DNA of 33,771 nucleotides from a bacterium (GTDB lineage: Bacteria > DRYD01): contig JAUQQQ010000013.1 in assembly GCA_030549815.1 (NCBI GenBank), positions 1 through 33,771 of the forward strand, in the 5' to 3' direction. Within the stretch, counting starts at the first letter, position 1. Every line of letters starts with the position of its first letter. The notes beneath the pieces were generated by a model that was not told the origin of the DNA, did no database searches, and was given only the letters and a program-made list of their open reading frames with translations. Positions 15,015 through 23,639 of the stretch are shown piece after piece. The translations under genes and the position numbers were made by a program.

Positions 15015-17189
15015 ATGGAAGAAAGGACGATATCAGATAAGACTGTAAGTTATCAAGAAAGTAAAATATACTTTACGATACCAGAAATAAAAAAGTGGAA
15101 AGATTATGAAGTAGAGAGAAAAATAAGAGAAAATAATCAATGTGTTTTGTATTTGATAAAGGATGGAAAAGGAAGAAAATATGTATTGAAAATATTCTAT
15201 CCTTTTTCTCCGTTCAATGTAGAAGTAGTTGAGAGGATATACAATTTATCAAGAATGGGAGATTTTCCGAAATATTTAACAAAGGTGCAAGAGTGGGGTT
15301 ATGATCAAGATTTAAGGAGCTATTATATAGTTGAGGAATACATAGAAGGGGGAGATTTAGGAGAGTATATAAAAAAGAGAAGATTAAGTAAGGAGGAATT
15401 GAAGGAATTTGTAAGGCAAATAAATGAGGGATTAAGGTATTTACATATAAACGAGGTAGTGCATAGCGATATAAAACCATCAAACATATTGGTAAGGTCC
15501 GAGAACCCGTTGGTATTTAGTATAAGTGATTATAATATAGGAAGTATAAAGCCAAGGGGAGCGGATATAAAGGCTACAACGTTTAAATTAACACCTGCGT
15601 ATGCATCACCTGAAAGATTTACAAACATAATAACAGAAAAAGCAGATTACTGGTCGTTAGGAATAAGTTTATTAGAAATAATAACAGGTAAAAATCCATT
15701 TGAGAAAATAGATGCAAATTTAATAGTATATAAGATTTTAACCCAAGGAGTTGAGATTCCGAAAGACATAGAGGAATACTATAAAATTCTTTGTGAAAAT
15801 CTTTTAAATCCAAACCCTGACAAGCGCTGGGGATATAATGAAGTAAAAGAGTATTTGGAAGGAAAATTAAAGATAAGGCAAGAAGAAAAGGGAACAACAG
15901 AACAAAAACAAAAATTTAAGATAGTTTTTAATAATAAAGAATACAGAAATTTAGAGGAGTTATTATTGAGTTTTTTGAGAAGTACCGAAGATTTCAGAAG
16001 TGGAGTTAATTTATTTAAATCAGGAAGTATAGAGAAGTTGCTTAGTGATGAGGATAAGAAAAAATTAAAGGAGATAAGGGAAAAAACGAATGATGAAGAC
16101 TTAATTTTAAACCTTTTTATTAACTACAAATTTCCCTCATTACCTGTATATATTGGTAGTAAGAAGCTCTCATATGAGACAGTTATTAATGTATTAAGAA
16201 AGATAAGGGATAAAGATGTATTGGATTATGAAGATAAAAAGATAGCGGAGTTAATAAGGAATTATTTGGAGAATAGAGGGAACAATATAGCGGAATATTA
16301 TAGTATGTTTAAAGAGAGTTATGAGGATATGGAATTGGAGAGATTATTGATAAATTTGAAGAATTTCATAGTGCCAAGTAAGTTAAACGAGGAAGCGATG
16401 TATAAATTTGCATTTACGGTTTTGGCGTTGGTTGAGAAGAATTATTACTTACCCCAAAGTTTGCAAAATTTCAAAATAGAAAGGGATATAATCGAAGTAG
16501 CAAATTTTATTCCAATAGTTGGGAATTTATTAACTATTGAGGAGTATAACAATCTGAGAGTTAATATAAGACCTAATAATCCATATTATTCCCGTTTTAT
16601 TGCTTTGCAGACTGCAGATATTACGGAGTTTTTTCATATATCTGAGTATTTAAAGAATAACTATTCGAAGATATTAAATCAGAGGATAATAGATGAGAAT
16701 TCAAGGTTCGTTAAAATTTTGATAGTTTTGAATAGATATTTATCCCACTACAGGATAAAGAATCCAGAAGTTGAGTATTATCTAAAGAATACTGAGCTTC
16801 TTAATAGCCAAAATTTTGCGAAGGTTTATAATAATTCTCTTGATCAGTTGGTTTATGAAATTAATAGAGGTAATAAACACCAAGGTTCATTTCCATTTAT
16901 TGGTATTTTATTCTGGTTATTTTTATTAATTTTATTAATTCTTGCCCTTTCATATATATTCGTATCATGTTTTTTTTATAATTCAATGAGCGATGCATTA
17001 TATAGGATTATGTATGGGGAATATTTAACGATATGTTTTGTTTGTGGAATTATCTTGCTTATATTATCTCTTTTTGTTTATGAATTTTTAACTTTTTTAC
17101 AAGAAATATTGGGGATTTTTAAAGGAGGAAGAGTAATCACAAAAGAGGAATTAAGAAGAAAAATCGAGGAAGAGGCTGAGAAATTATGA
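15015..17189 (+). CDS. Ser/Thr protein kinase-like membrane protein, copy 2
   Basis: The 724-residue protein is a tandem paralogue of the preceding gene, with the same layout: kinase domain, middle helical region, two C-terminal membrane segments. Residues 1-298 differ from copy 1 at only two places that I see (Asp39 to Glu, Ala198 to Ser in AYASPERF). From about residue 299 differences become frequent and reach their highest density around the membrane segments. The same deviations from kinase consensus (no Gly loop, HSD, DYN) are present. Its TGA overlaps the ATG of nadE (ATGA). The contrast between near-identical and diverged halves suggests gene conversion of the kinase half or selection on it. 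Confidence 0.8.
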   Translation: MEERTISDKTVSYQESKIYFTIPEIKKWKDYEVERKIRENNQCVLYLIKDGKGRKYVLKIFYPFSPFNVEVVERIYNLSRMGDFPKYLTKVQEWGYDQDLRSYYIVEEYIEGGDLGEYIKKRRLSKEELKEFVRQINEGLRYLHINEVVHSDIKPSNILVRSENPLVFSISDYNIGSIKPRGADIKATTFKLTPAYASPERFTNIITEKADYWSLGISLLEIITGKNPFEKIDANLIVYKILTQGVEIPKDIEEYYKILCENLLNPNPDKRWGYNEVKEYLEGKLKIRQEEKGTTEQKQKFKIVFNNKEYRNLEELLLSFLRSTEDFRSGVNLFKSGSIEKLLSDEDKKKLKEIREKTNDEDLILNLFINYKFPSLPVYIGSKKLSYETVINVLRKIRDKDVLDYEDKKIAELIRNYLENRGNNIAEYYSMFKESYEDMELERLLINLKNFIVPSKLNEEAMYKFAFTVLALVEKNYYLPQSLQNFKIERDIIEVANFIPIVGNLLTIEEYNNLRVNIRPNNPYYSRFIALQTADITEFFHISEYLKNNYSKILNQRIIDENSRFVKILIVLNRYLSHYRIKNPEVEYYLKNTELLNSQNFAKVYNNSLDQLVYEINRGNKHQGSFPFIGILFWLFLLILLILALSYIFVSCFFYNSMSDALYRIMYGEYLTICFVCGIILLILSLFVYEFLTFLQEILGIFKGGRVITKEELRRKIEEEAEKL

Positions 17190-18892
17190 ATGTAAAAATT
17201 GCACTGTGCCAAATAAATACCATTGTTGGAGATTTACAATATAACTTTGAAAGAATATGTGGGTTTATTGAGGAAGCGAAGAGTAAAGGTGCTAAGATTA
17301 TATGTTTTCCTGAACTTTCTTTACTTGGTTACCCTCCTGAAGACATACTGTTTTATCCTTACATACTTGAAAAACAATTCGATTATCTTGAAGGAATAAA
17401 AAAATATTCTGAAGATAGCCTAATAGTTATTGGTTTTGCTAATTTTGATGATTATCTTTATAATTCTGCAGCAGTATTCTGCCAAAACCAAATGTTTGTT
17501 TATAACAAAATTAACCTTCCCAATTATGGGGTATTTGACGAAGATAGATATTTCAAAAAAGGAAACTATTCCTTAATCATTGATGCTAATAAAATAAGGA
17601 TAGGTTTTACGATCTGTGAAGATTTATGGTATCCAAATGAACCTATTCTTAGTTTAGTTAATAATGATGTAGATATTGTAGTAAACATTTCTGCTTCACC
17701 TTACCATGTTTTAAAACCCAAATTAAGGGAAGAGATTTTTAAAGTTAGAGCAATCGATTACTCAGTTTTCATTTTGTTCTGTAATTCTGTTGGGGGACAA
17801 GATGAATTAATATTCGACGGAACTTCATCGATCATCAAAAATGACGGAAAAACATTGTTTAGGGCACCCTCGTTTAAAGAAAAAATTTTAATTGGATCAA
17901 TTTCTGTTGAAGATTTGAAATTAGCTAAACTCAATCCACTACGAAAGAATCAACCTAAATCAAATTTGGAATGTAAAATAATAAATACAACCATAGATCT
18001 TTTAAGTAAAGATTATACTGAGGATGATCTTTCAGATTTCTATGACTTTGAAGAAGAAATATTCAATGCTTTAGTTTTAGGAACAAGGGATTACATTTTT
18101 AAAAATAAATTTAATAAAGTATTAGTTGCTATGTCTGGCGGCATTGATTCTTCTCTGGTTAGTTGTATTGCTGCTGAAGCAGTGGGACATAAGAATGTTT
18201 TAGGGGTTTCTATGCCAAGTATGTTTTCTTCATCCCATTCTGTCGAAGATGCTCGAATATTAGCAAAAAACTTAGGTATAGACTTTGTTATAATACCAAT
18301 CTCTAAAATTTATGATACGTTTATTAATTCATTAGACGACGTTTATAGTAGATTGGGAAATAAGGAATTCACGGTTGCTGAGGAAAATTTACAAGCAAGA
18401 ATAAGAGGAAATATTATAATGACGATTTCTAACAAATTCAATTATTTGGTTTTGGCTTGTGGGAATAAAAGCGAAATGAGTATGGGCTATGCTACATTGT
18501 ATGGAGATTTGGCAGGAGGTTTTGCTCCAATAAAAGATATATACAAAAGTGATGTTTATAGAATAGCAAGATGGTATAACACGAAAAAGAATGTTATTCC
18601 TGAAAGGGTATTTATCAAGGCGCCTTCTGCTGAACTTAGGCCAAATCAAACTGATCAAGACACTTTGCCTCCTTACAACATACTTGATAAAATCTTAAAA
18701 CTATACCTTGAAAATAATTACTCTCCTGAATATATTTCTCAAATTTGTAATTTGGATAAAGAATTTGTTAAAAAAGTAATAAAACAGGTAGAGATTTCGG
18801 AGTATAAAAGGAGGCAAGCTCCACCAGGAATAAAAGTGTCAGTAAGAGCATTTGGTAAAGACCGCAGGTTACCAATAACTAAAAATATCTAA
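17186..18892 (+). CDS. nadE: Glutamine-dependent NAD+ synthetase
   Basis: NadE amidates nicotinic acid adenine dinucleotide to NAD+, taking ammonia from glutamine. The 568-residue protein has an N-terminal nitrilase-type amidase domain with the triad Glu43 (FPELSLLGYPPED), Lys108 (VYNKINLPNYGVFDE) and Cys144 (FTICEDLWYP). The C-terminal synthetase has the PP-loop SGGIDSS (317-323), ACGNKSEMSMGYATLYGDLAG and the late PPGIKVSVRAFGKDRRLP. It is full length for the two-domain form. The ATG overlaps the stop of kinase copy 2, and the next gene starts one base after its stop. Confidence 0.97.
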   Translation: MNVKIALCQINTIVGDLQYNFERICGFIEEAKSKGAKIICFPELSLLGYPPEDILFYPYILEKQFDYLEGIKKYSEDSLIVIGFANFDDYLYNSAAVFCQNQMFVYNKINLPNYGVFDEDRYFKKGNYSLIIDANKIRIGFTICEDLWYPNEPILSLVNNDVDIVVNISASPYHVLKPKLREEIFKVRAIDYSVFILFCNSVGGQDELIFDGTSSIIKNDGKTLFRAPSFKEKILIGSISVEDLKLAKLNPLRKNQPKSNLECKIINTTIDLLSKDYTEDDLSDFYDFEEEIFNALVLGTRDYIFKNKFNKVLVAMSGGIDSSLVSCIAAEAVGHKNVLGVSMPSMFSSSHSVEDARILAKNLGIDFVIIPISKIYDTFINSLDDVYSRLGNKEFTVAEENLQARIRGNIIMTISNKFNYLVLACGNKSEMSMGYATLYGDLAGGFAPIKDIYKSDVYRIARWYNTKKNVIPERVFIKAPSAELRPNQTDQDTLPPYNILDKILKLYLENNYSPEYISQICNLDKEFVKKVIKQVEISEYKRRQAPPGIKVSVRAFGKDRRLPITKNI

Positions 18893-18893
18893 A

Positions 18894-19652
18894 ATGGAAA
18901 CTAAGGTTTTTACTATTTTTCATACTACTGATATACACGGAAATTTTAGTCAAAGTAAAGTGAAAAAACTTCAGGATTTGCTCAAAAATTGTGATACTCC
19001 TAAGATACTTGTTGATAGTGGGGACATCTTGAAAGGTGGTAACATCCTATTTTATCCCGTTGAAAATACTTTTAAATACATTGAACTTTTAAATTACACT
19101 GCAATATGCCTTGGTAATAGGGAATTTAATTACATAAGACCTGTATTTTACAACAGATTGAAAAAATTCCCTTTTATTGCATGTAATCTAATCGATAAAA
19201 AATTGAAAAATCAAATCATTCAACCTTCGGTTCATATTGTTATAGAATGGTTAAGAATTACGATAATAGGCATAACTAAACCTCAGTATAAGCCTGATCA
19301 TTTTTGGGAGAAGGTAACAAATTTTAGGTTTGAGTATGTAAATAATTCTGTAAAAAAAGAAATAGAAAAATACTACAAAGTTACAGATGTTTTTATAATT
19401 TTGTCTCATTTAGGTATAGATGATGATATGCTTTTGGCAGATTACATTTTTAAAGAATTTAGTAATATAAGGAACAAGATTATAATTCTTGGGGGGCACG
19501 ATCACAAAGAGTTCTTTGATGACCAAAAAATACCTATCATTCATTCTCACCCTTTCCTACAAAAAATAACAACCTTGGAATTGTTTTTTAAAGTAAATAA
19601 AAATATCAAGATTTTTGAAACAATGGAAATTTCTAAAGTAGAATTGAATTGA
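18894..19652 (+). CDS. Calcineurin-like metallophosphoesterase, 5'-nucleotidase type
   Basis: The 252-residue protein has the metallophosphatase series in order: TTDIHGN (Asp13, His15), LVDSGDILKGGN (Asp41), CLGNREFNY (74-78), ILSHLG (His172) and ILGGHDHKE (201-204). It resembles the N-terminal catalytic domain of UshA-type 5'-nucleotidases but lacks the C-terminal substrate domain and a signal peptide, so it is probably cytosolic. The GNHE motif has Arg in place of the usual catalytic His, which would weaken or change activity. Its place after nadE allows a link to NAD or nucleotide turnover, but that is inference only. Confidence 0.85.
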   Translation: METKVFTIFHTTDIHGNFSQSKVKKLQDLLKNCDTPKILVDSGDILKGGNILFYPVENTFKYIELLNYTAICLGNREFNYIRPVFYNRLKKFPFIACNLIDKKLKNQIIQPSVHIVIEWLRITIIGITKPQYKPDHFWEKVTNFRFEYVNNSVKKEIEKYYKVTDVFIILSHLGIDDDMLLADYIFKEFSNIRNKIIILGGHDHKEFFDDQKIPIIHSHPFLQKITTLELFFKVNKNIKIFETMEISKVELN

Positions 19653-19695
19653 AGGATAAAATTAAAAAAGTTTTGAAAATTATCATTGAAGGATT

Positions 19696-20040
19696 ATGTC
19701 TCAAAAAATTAAGGTAAGAATAATAGAATCTTTACTTTTATTTAACAGTTATAATTTGGATGAGTGTAAGGAGCACTTGAAATATTGGATTCAAGAAGAG
19801 GATTTGGCACACTCAAAGATATTAATGAAAATCATTGAAATTATTGAAAGCATAAGAGATGAAAATTTTGAAAGCGAAGAAATTGAAGTATTATTAGATA
19901 TGTTGAGTAAGATGGAAGATACTATATTTAACAATAAATTTAAAGAGATGATAAATCAGGTGTTAGAAGATTTTAGGAGACCTCTACTAATGGGTTTCCC
20001 AAAGAAAAAAATTATTCTCAATTGGCAAGAAATTATATAG
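19696..20040 (+). CDS. Hypothetical helical protein
   Basis: I do not recognise it. The 114-residue product is largely helical and acidic in its middle (SIRDENFESEEIEVLLDMLSKM) with a more basic C-terminus (GFPKKKIILNW). It has one cysteine, and no signal peptide or membrane segment. An AAGGA-type ribosome binding site lies just before the ATG. It sits between the metallophosphoesterase and the carbinolamine dehydratase with short gaps (43 and 9 bases), so it probably belongs to the same transcript. Confidence 0.65.
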   Translation: MSQKIKVRIIESLLLFNSYNLDECKEHLKYWIQEEDLAHSKILMKIIEIIESIRDENFESEEIEVLLDMLSKMEDTIFNNKFKEMINQVLEDFRRPLLMGFPKKKIILNWQEII

Positions 20041-20049
20041 GAGGAAAAT

Positions 20050-20307
20050 ATGGAAGAGTTAATTTCAAAAGGATGGAAAATAGAAGAAGGAAAACTAAGC
20101 AAAACATTTGAGTTCAATAATTTTAAGGAGGTGGTGATGTTTTTCAATGCGGTAGCATGGGAAGCAGAAAAAATGAACCATCACCCAGATACTTTTATAA
20201 CTTACAAAAAATGCCATATAAACATTTTCACTCATTCTGAAGGAAAAATAACAAACAAAGATGTAGAATTGGGAAGGAGAATAGAAAATATATTTGAAAG
20301 GAATTGA
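20050..20307 (+). CDS. Pterin-4a-carbinolamine dehydratase (PCD/DCoH)
   Basis: The enzyme dehydrates 4a-hydroxytetrahydropterin, and in bacteria it serves pterin recycling or molybdopterin/folate side reactions. At 85 residues it is slightly short of the usual 95-105. It shows the core motif: GWKIEEGKLSKTFEFNNF, AEKMNHHPDTFITYKKCHI with His44, His45 and Pro46, then IFTHSEGKITNKDVELG with His62. AGGAGGAAAAT provides a strong ribosome binding site right after the previous stop. No phenylalanine hydroxylase is in the window. It ends the plus-strand run. Confidence 0.92.
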   Translation: MEELISKGWKIEEGKLSKTFEFNNFKEVVMFFNAVAWEAEKMNHHPDTFITYKKCHINIFTHSEGKITNKDVELGRRIENIFERN

Positions 20308-20372
20308 AGAGAAAGATTTTTGGAAAAATGTGTATTAGTATTTGTATGTATTGAGGATTTTCTTGTTTCAGT

Positions 20373-20617
20373 GTTTCTACAGAAGGATGTTTTTATTGCT
20401 GTACCTATTGCCCAAGCCCATATTTGTCACCTTCGTATAGTAAGCAAAGCAATAATTGCAAAAGAGTATTGAAGGATTAATAACGGAAGAAAGACACCAT
20501 AATTCGTTGTTTGCTAAAGGTTATGGATAGGATTATGGGATAAAGGTTTGTTTTCAATGTTCGAGGATAAAGAAGCTAGATTACGTTCCAGAGTCATTAG
20601 CTGTTTTTTGATAGCTT
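20373..20617 (+). pseudogene. Possible remains of a radical SAM gene
   Basis: From 20373 a frame reads VSTEGCFYCCTYCPSPYLSP and stops after KRVLKD. In spacing and content it looks like the TxGCP..C.YCPSPYL region of B12-binding-type radical SAM proteins. After a frame change the text continues ITEERHHNSLFAKGYG, a stop, then DYGIKVCFQCSRIKKLDYVP and ESLAVF before another stop near 20610. No single frame is open, and there is no start with a ribosome binding site. It could be chance in T/G-rich sequence, but the run of Cys, Pro and Tyr is striking. Confidence 0.3.
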
Positions 20618-20644
20618 TGAACTTAGTTTAGGTATATGTTTCTC

Positions 20645-20662
20645 AAAATACCTTATTAGGTA
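20645..20662 (-). terminator. Weak terminator-like hairpin after the radical SAM gene
   Basis: On the minus strand TACCT-AATA-AGGTA (20649-20662) is followed by TTTTGAG. The stem is only 5 pairs, but it is the only such structure downstream of the maturase gene. Confidence 0.3.
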
Positions 20663-20737
20663 GCTTTTTGGTAGCATTTGTTGTCTTTGTTGTATTTACC
20701 TGTTAGAAAAGTTTTGTTTAGTATGCAAAGCGGATTA

Positions 20738-21820
20738 CTATGTTTTAATTAACTGTGAGTACTCTTTATGAAATATTTTATAGTCGCAGCAAGGGATGTA
20801 TTTATCTTTGATAGTTTGTAAAGGACAGCTTAAACCAAAACAATTTTCAAGAAAACTACAAGATTGACATTTACTTTCATTCATTGCATTTCTTTCATAC
20901 CAAATCTTATGTTTGTTTTGGTCTATAAAAATTTCTCCGTTTTGATTAATGTATCCTACTGTGTTTAATTCGTCATCCTCAAGTATTATTGTGCATTTTT
21001 GTATTTTACCATTGGCTCTTATGACAAAGTGGTTAGGTTTGCCTGCATAGCAAACAGTTCCTAATTTTCCAGACATATCGTAAATGGATAGTCCTTTTTT
21101 AATTGCGTAATTGTAGATATCGAATATTTGTTTTTTATTTATTAAATTTATTTTTCCTTGTTTTATATTTTCAGATCCGTAACCGCCCCAATCTTTAACT
21201 TGGTACAAAAGTAGTTTATATCTAATATCTTTTGAGAAATGGATTGATAGTTGGTCAATAAGTTGAAAAACACTTTCGAAATTTTCTTTTGTTACATTAA
21301 CCCTTATTATTATTTCAAAGTTTTGATTGAATTTTTTAGTATTAAGAATATTATTGAATATTCTGGAGAAGGTATCGATTTTTTTTGTGGATAAATTGCG
21401 TTGGTTATTATGGAATTCTTTTGTACCATCCAGTGTTATTTGGAAAGAGATGATGTTATTATTTATTAGATAAGAGAAGTAGTTTTCGCTTAGGAGAAAT
21501 CCGTTTGTTGTAATAGATCCTGTGATTTTACAATCCAAGTTTTTTATTTCCTCTATTATTTTTTGGATATATCTAAATCCTAATAGAGGTTCCCCTCCAA
21601 AGAAGGACAACTTTATTGAGGAAGGACTGAATTTTCTTACAAGATTTTTTATACCTTCAATGACATATGGTTTTATGAAAATTTTTCTAAATGTTTCGTA
21701 GCAATAGACACATCTGAAATTACAATCTTCGGTTGGGAATATTATCAACCCCAATTCATTAGACAAAAAAATTTCTTTGAAGGTTTGTATTAATGCATCT
21801 ATTCTTTTGTTTTGGCTCAT
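20738..21820 (-). CDS. Radical SAM/SPASM peptide-maturase-like protein
   Basis: The protein has 360 residues from the ATG at 21820. This ATG overlaps the stop of the peptide gene (ATGA), which favours it over an in-frame TTG at 21829. The radical SAM cluster motif is CNFRCVYC (Cys33, Cys37, Cys40), followed by SFFGGEPLL (72-80), TTNGFLL and ITLDGTKEFHN. The C-terminal SPASM domain has CYAGKPNHFVIRANGKIQKC (C-x13-G-x4-C), then CQSCSFLENCFGLSC (C-x2-C-x5-C-x4-C) and a final CC in PCCDYKIF, enough to bind two further Fe-S clusters. This layout is that of enzymes that modify ribosomal peptides by thioether or C-C bonds, or of sulfatase-maturase relatives. Coupling to a small peptide gene ending in two cysteines supports the peptide role. 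No transporter or protease is adjacent. Confidence 0.85.
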   Translation of the reverse strand: MSQNKRIDALIQTFKEIFLSNELGLIIFPTEDCNFRCVYCYETFRKIFIKPYVIEGIKNLVRKFSPSSIKLSFFGGEPLLGFRYIQKIIEEIKNLDCKITGSITTNGFLLSENYFSYLINNNIISFQITLDGTKEFHNNQRNLSTKKIDTFSRIFNNILNTKKFNQNFEIIIRVNVTKENFESVFQLIDQLSIHFSKDIRYKLLLYQVKDWGGYGSENIKQGKINLINKKQIFDIYNYAIKKGLSIYDMSGKLGTVCYAGKPNHFVIRANGKIQKCTIILEDDELNTVGYINQNGEIFIDQNKHKIWYERNAMNESKCQSCSFLENCFGLSCPLQTIKDKYIPCCDYKIFHKEYSQLIKT

Positions 21821-22050
21821 TGAGGACAATTTGAATTACATCTATAAATGTTAATTTCTGAACGACTATCTTTATTTTTCTCATCCGTTTGTTGATTTTC
21901 TTCTTTTGCTTGGAGTTTATTAACTAAGTTTTCCAAATCTAAATCAAGACCAGATAGGGTAACATCAAAGTTTTCCCCTTTTTCATTGGTAACCGTGATT
22001 TTAAATTGTTTTTCTCCTACTTTTTCTATATGAACTTTAGGATTTTCCAT
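21817..22050 (-). CDS. Putative RiPP precursor peptide
   Basis: The product has 77 residues. Residues 1-45 look folded: alternating KVHIEKVGEKQFKITVTNEK strands and the acidic LSGLDLDLENLVNKLQ helix. Residues 46-66 are a hydrophilic Lys/Glu/Gln/Asp linker. The tail IYRCNSNCPQ (68-77) carries the only two cysteines (71, 75). A conserved-looking leader, a spacer and a short Cys-bearing core is the build of a peptide modified by the overlapping radical SAM/SPASM gene. A strong GGAGGTG ribosome binding site precedes the ATG. No double-Gly or other cleavage site is evident. I do not recognise the family. The alternative is a small partner protein of the enzyme that is not itself modified. Confidence 0.6.
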   Translation of the reverse strand: MENPKVHIEKVGEKQFKITVTNEKGENFDVTLSGLDLDLENLVNKLQAKEENQQTDEKNKDSRSEINIYRCNSNCPQ

Positions 22051-22227
22051 TATTAATTCACCTCCCTCTACTGTATATATATTAGTGTTAAAAAATTTTT
22101 TTCCTTTTTTTAAAAAGTTTTGTTCTTTTATGAGTTGCTAATTGTGAAATTGGTTTATAACGAGGAGGATAATTTATATCAAGAAAAAACTATCTAAGTA
22201 GGTAAATGAGTAGAAGGGGGGTAGGAA

Positions 22228-23625
22228 ATGCCAAAAACGATAATTGAAAAGATATGGGATGAGCATCTTGTTTATGAGATCGATGGATGGTATGGTTTAT
22301 ACGTAGATATGCACTTTATTCATGAGGTTACTTCTCCACAAGCTTTTGAAGGTTTGGAATTGGCAGGTAGGAAAGTTAGAAGACCAGATTTAATCGTGGC
22401 AACTGTTGATCATAACGTTCCGACCACTCCTAACCACCTCCCTATAACTGACCCAATAGCTAAAAAGCAAATAGAAACTCTGTATAAAAATGCAGAAAAA
22501 TGGGGATTATTATTTTTTGGTTTAGATTCACCTTACCAAGGAATTGTTCACGTTATAGGGCCTGAGTTAGGACTAACTCAACCTGGAATGGTTATAGTGT
22601 GCGGAGATTCACATACATCAACACATGGAGCTTTAGGTGCTATGGCTTTCGGAATAGGAACATCGGAAGTAGAATTAGTGTTAGCCACGCAAACAATAAA
22701 AGCTAAAAAACCTAAAACTATGGAGGTAAGGTTTGAAGGCCAATTACAGAAAGGAGTATATTCAAAAGATGTTATATTGGCACTGATTGGCAAAATAGGT
22801 GTCGGTGGAGGAACTGGATATGCTATAGAATATACGGGATCATTTATACGAAATTTATCGATAGAAGGAAGATTAACTATTTGTAACATGAGTATTGAGG
22901 CTGGTGCGAGAGTAGGTATTATATCGCCTGACGAAAAAACTTTTCAGTATTTGGAAAATAAACCATTTGCTCCTAAGGGTAGGGAATGGGAAAAAGCTCT
23001 TGATTATTGGCAGAAAATAAAAACTGATGAAGATGCAAAATATGATAAAACAGTTATTCTGGATGTGAGTTCTGTAGAACCTATGGTTACTTGGGGGACT
23101 AACCCTTCACAAGTGCAGCCAATAACGGGTAGAATACCTTACCTTAGTGAAATAGAGGATGAATTTAGTAGGAATGCTGCTAAAAAGGCTCTTCAATATA
23201 TGGGATTAGAAGAAGGGATGAAAATAACAGATATAAAAATTGATGTGGTTTTTATAGGTTCTTGTACGAATGCGAGAATAGAGGATTTACGAGAAGCTGC
23301 AAAGGTTGTTAAGGGTAAAAAGGTTCACCCGAATGTTAGAGCAATGGTTGTTCCAGGTTCGACTCAAGTAAAATTGCAAGCAGAAAAGGAAGGATTGGAT
23401 AAAATATTTAAGGATGCAGGGTTTGAGTGGAGAGAATCTGGTTGTTCTATGTGTTTAGGAATGAATCCTGATGTATTGGGAGAAGGGCAAAGATGTGCTT
23501 CTACTTCAAATAGAAACTTTGAAAATAGGCAAGGAAAAGGAGGTAGGACACATTTGGTTAGCCCCGCTATGGCAGCAGCTGCTGCTATAGCAGGCAGGTT
23601 TATCGATGTTAGAGAAATCCTGTAG
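22228..23625 (+). CDS. leuC: 3-isopropylmalate dehydratase large subunit
   Basis: LeuC, with LeuD, isomerises 2-isopropylmalate to 3-isopropylmalate in leucine synthesis using a [4Fe-4S] cluster. The 465-residue protein has [20 protein letters not shown], cluster ligands Cys346 ([13 protein letters not shown]), Cys406 and Cys409 ([12 protein letters not shown]), and the substrate loop [20 protein letters not shown]. Length and sequence match the long bacterial type (E. coli LeuC about 466). GGGGGG before the ATG is the ribosome binding site. leuD starts 14 bases after its stop. No leuA or leuB is in the window. Confidence 0.97.
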   Translation: MPKTIIEKIWDEHLVYEIDGWYGLYVDMHFIHEVTSPQAFEGLELAGRKVRRPDLIVATVDHNVPTTPNHLPITDPIAKKQIETLYKNAEKWGLLFFGLDSPYQGIVHVIGPELGLTQPGMVIVCGDSHTSTHGALGAMAFGIGTSEVELVLATQTIKAKKPKTMEVRFEGQLQKGVYSKDVILALIGKIGVGGGTGYAIEYTGSFIRNLSIEGRLTICNMSIEAGARVGIISPDEKTFQYLENKPFAPKGREWEKALDYWQKIKTDEDAKYDKTVILDVSSVEPMVTWGTNPSQVQPITGRIPYLSEIEDEFSRNAAKKALQYMGLEEGMKITDIKIDVVFIGSCTNARIEDLREAAKVVKGKKVHPNVRAMVVPGSTQVKLQAEKEGLDKIFKDAGFEWRESGCSMCLGMNPDVLGEGQRCASTSNRNFENRQGKGGRTHLVSPAMAAAAAIAGRFIDVREIL

Positions 23626-23639
23626 AGAGGTGTTGTAAA

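Larger units (their letters stand above)
12851..17189 (+). repeat. Tandem duplication of a 2.16-kb kinase gene
   Basis: The unit 12851-15010 is repeated at 15015-17189. DNA identity is very high over about the first 900 bases (few, mostly synonymous, changes) and falls steadily after that. The sequences just upstream of the two starts do not match, so the duplicated unit begins at the coding sequence or conversion stops there. Confidence 0.85.
20308..20737. other. 430-base stretch without an intact gene
   Basis: This lies between two convergent gene ends. It holds possible radical-SAM gene remains (20373-20617) and an imperfect hairpin (20649-20662). I see no tRNA, no open frame of useful length and no promoter. 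Confidence 0.6.

Noticed and set aside
20308-20737. tRNA or small RNA gene in the long gene-free stretch
   Set aside because: I found no cloverleaf, no TTCGAAT-type arm and no promoter-terminator pair.
22162-22168. GAGGAGG ahead of leuC, as for a leader peptide
   Set aside because: No ATG, GTG or TTG lies at a usable distance, and no run of Leu codons follows, so no leucine attenuator is supported.
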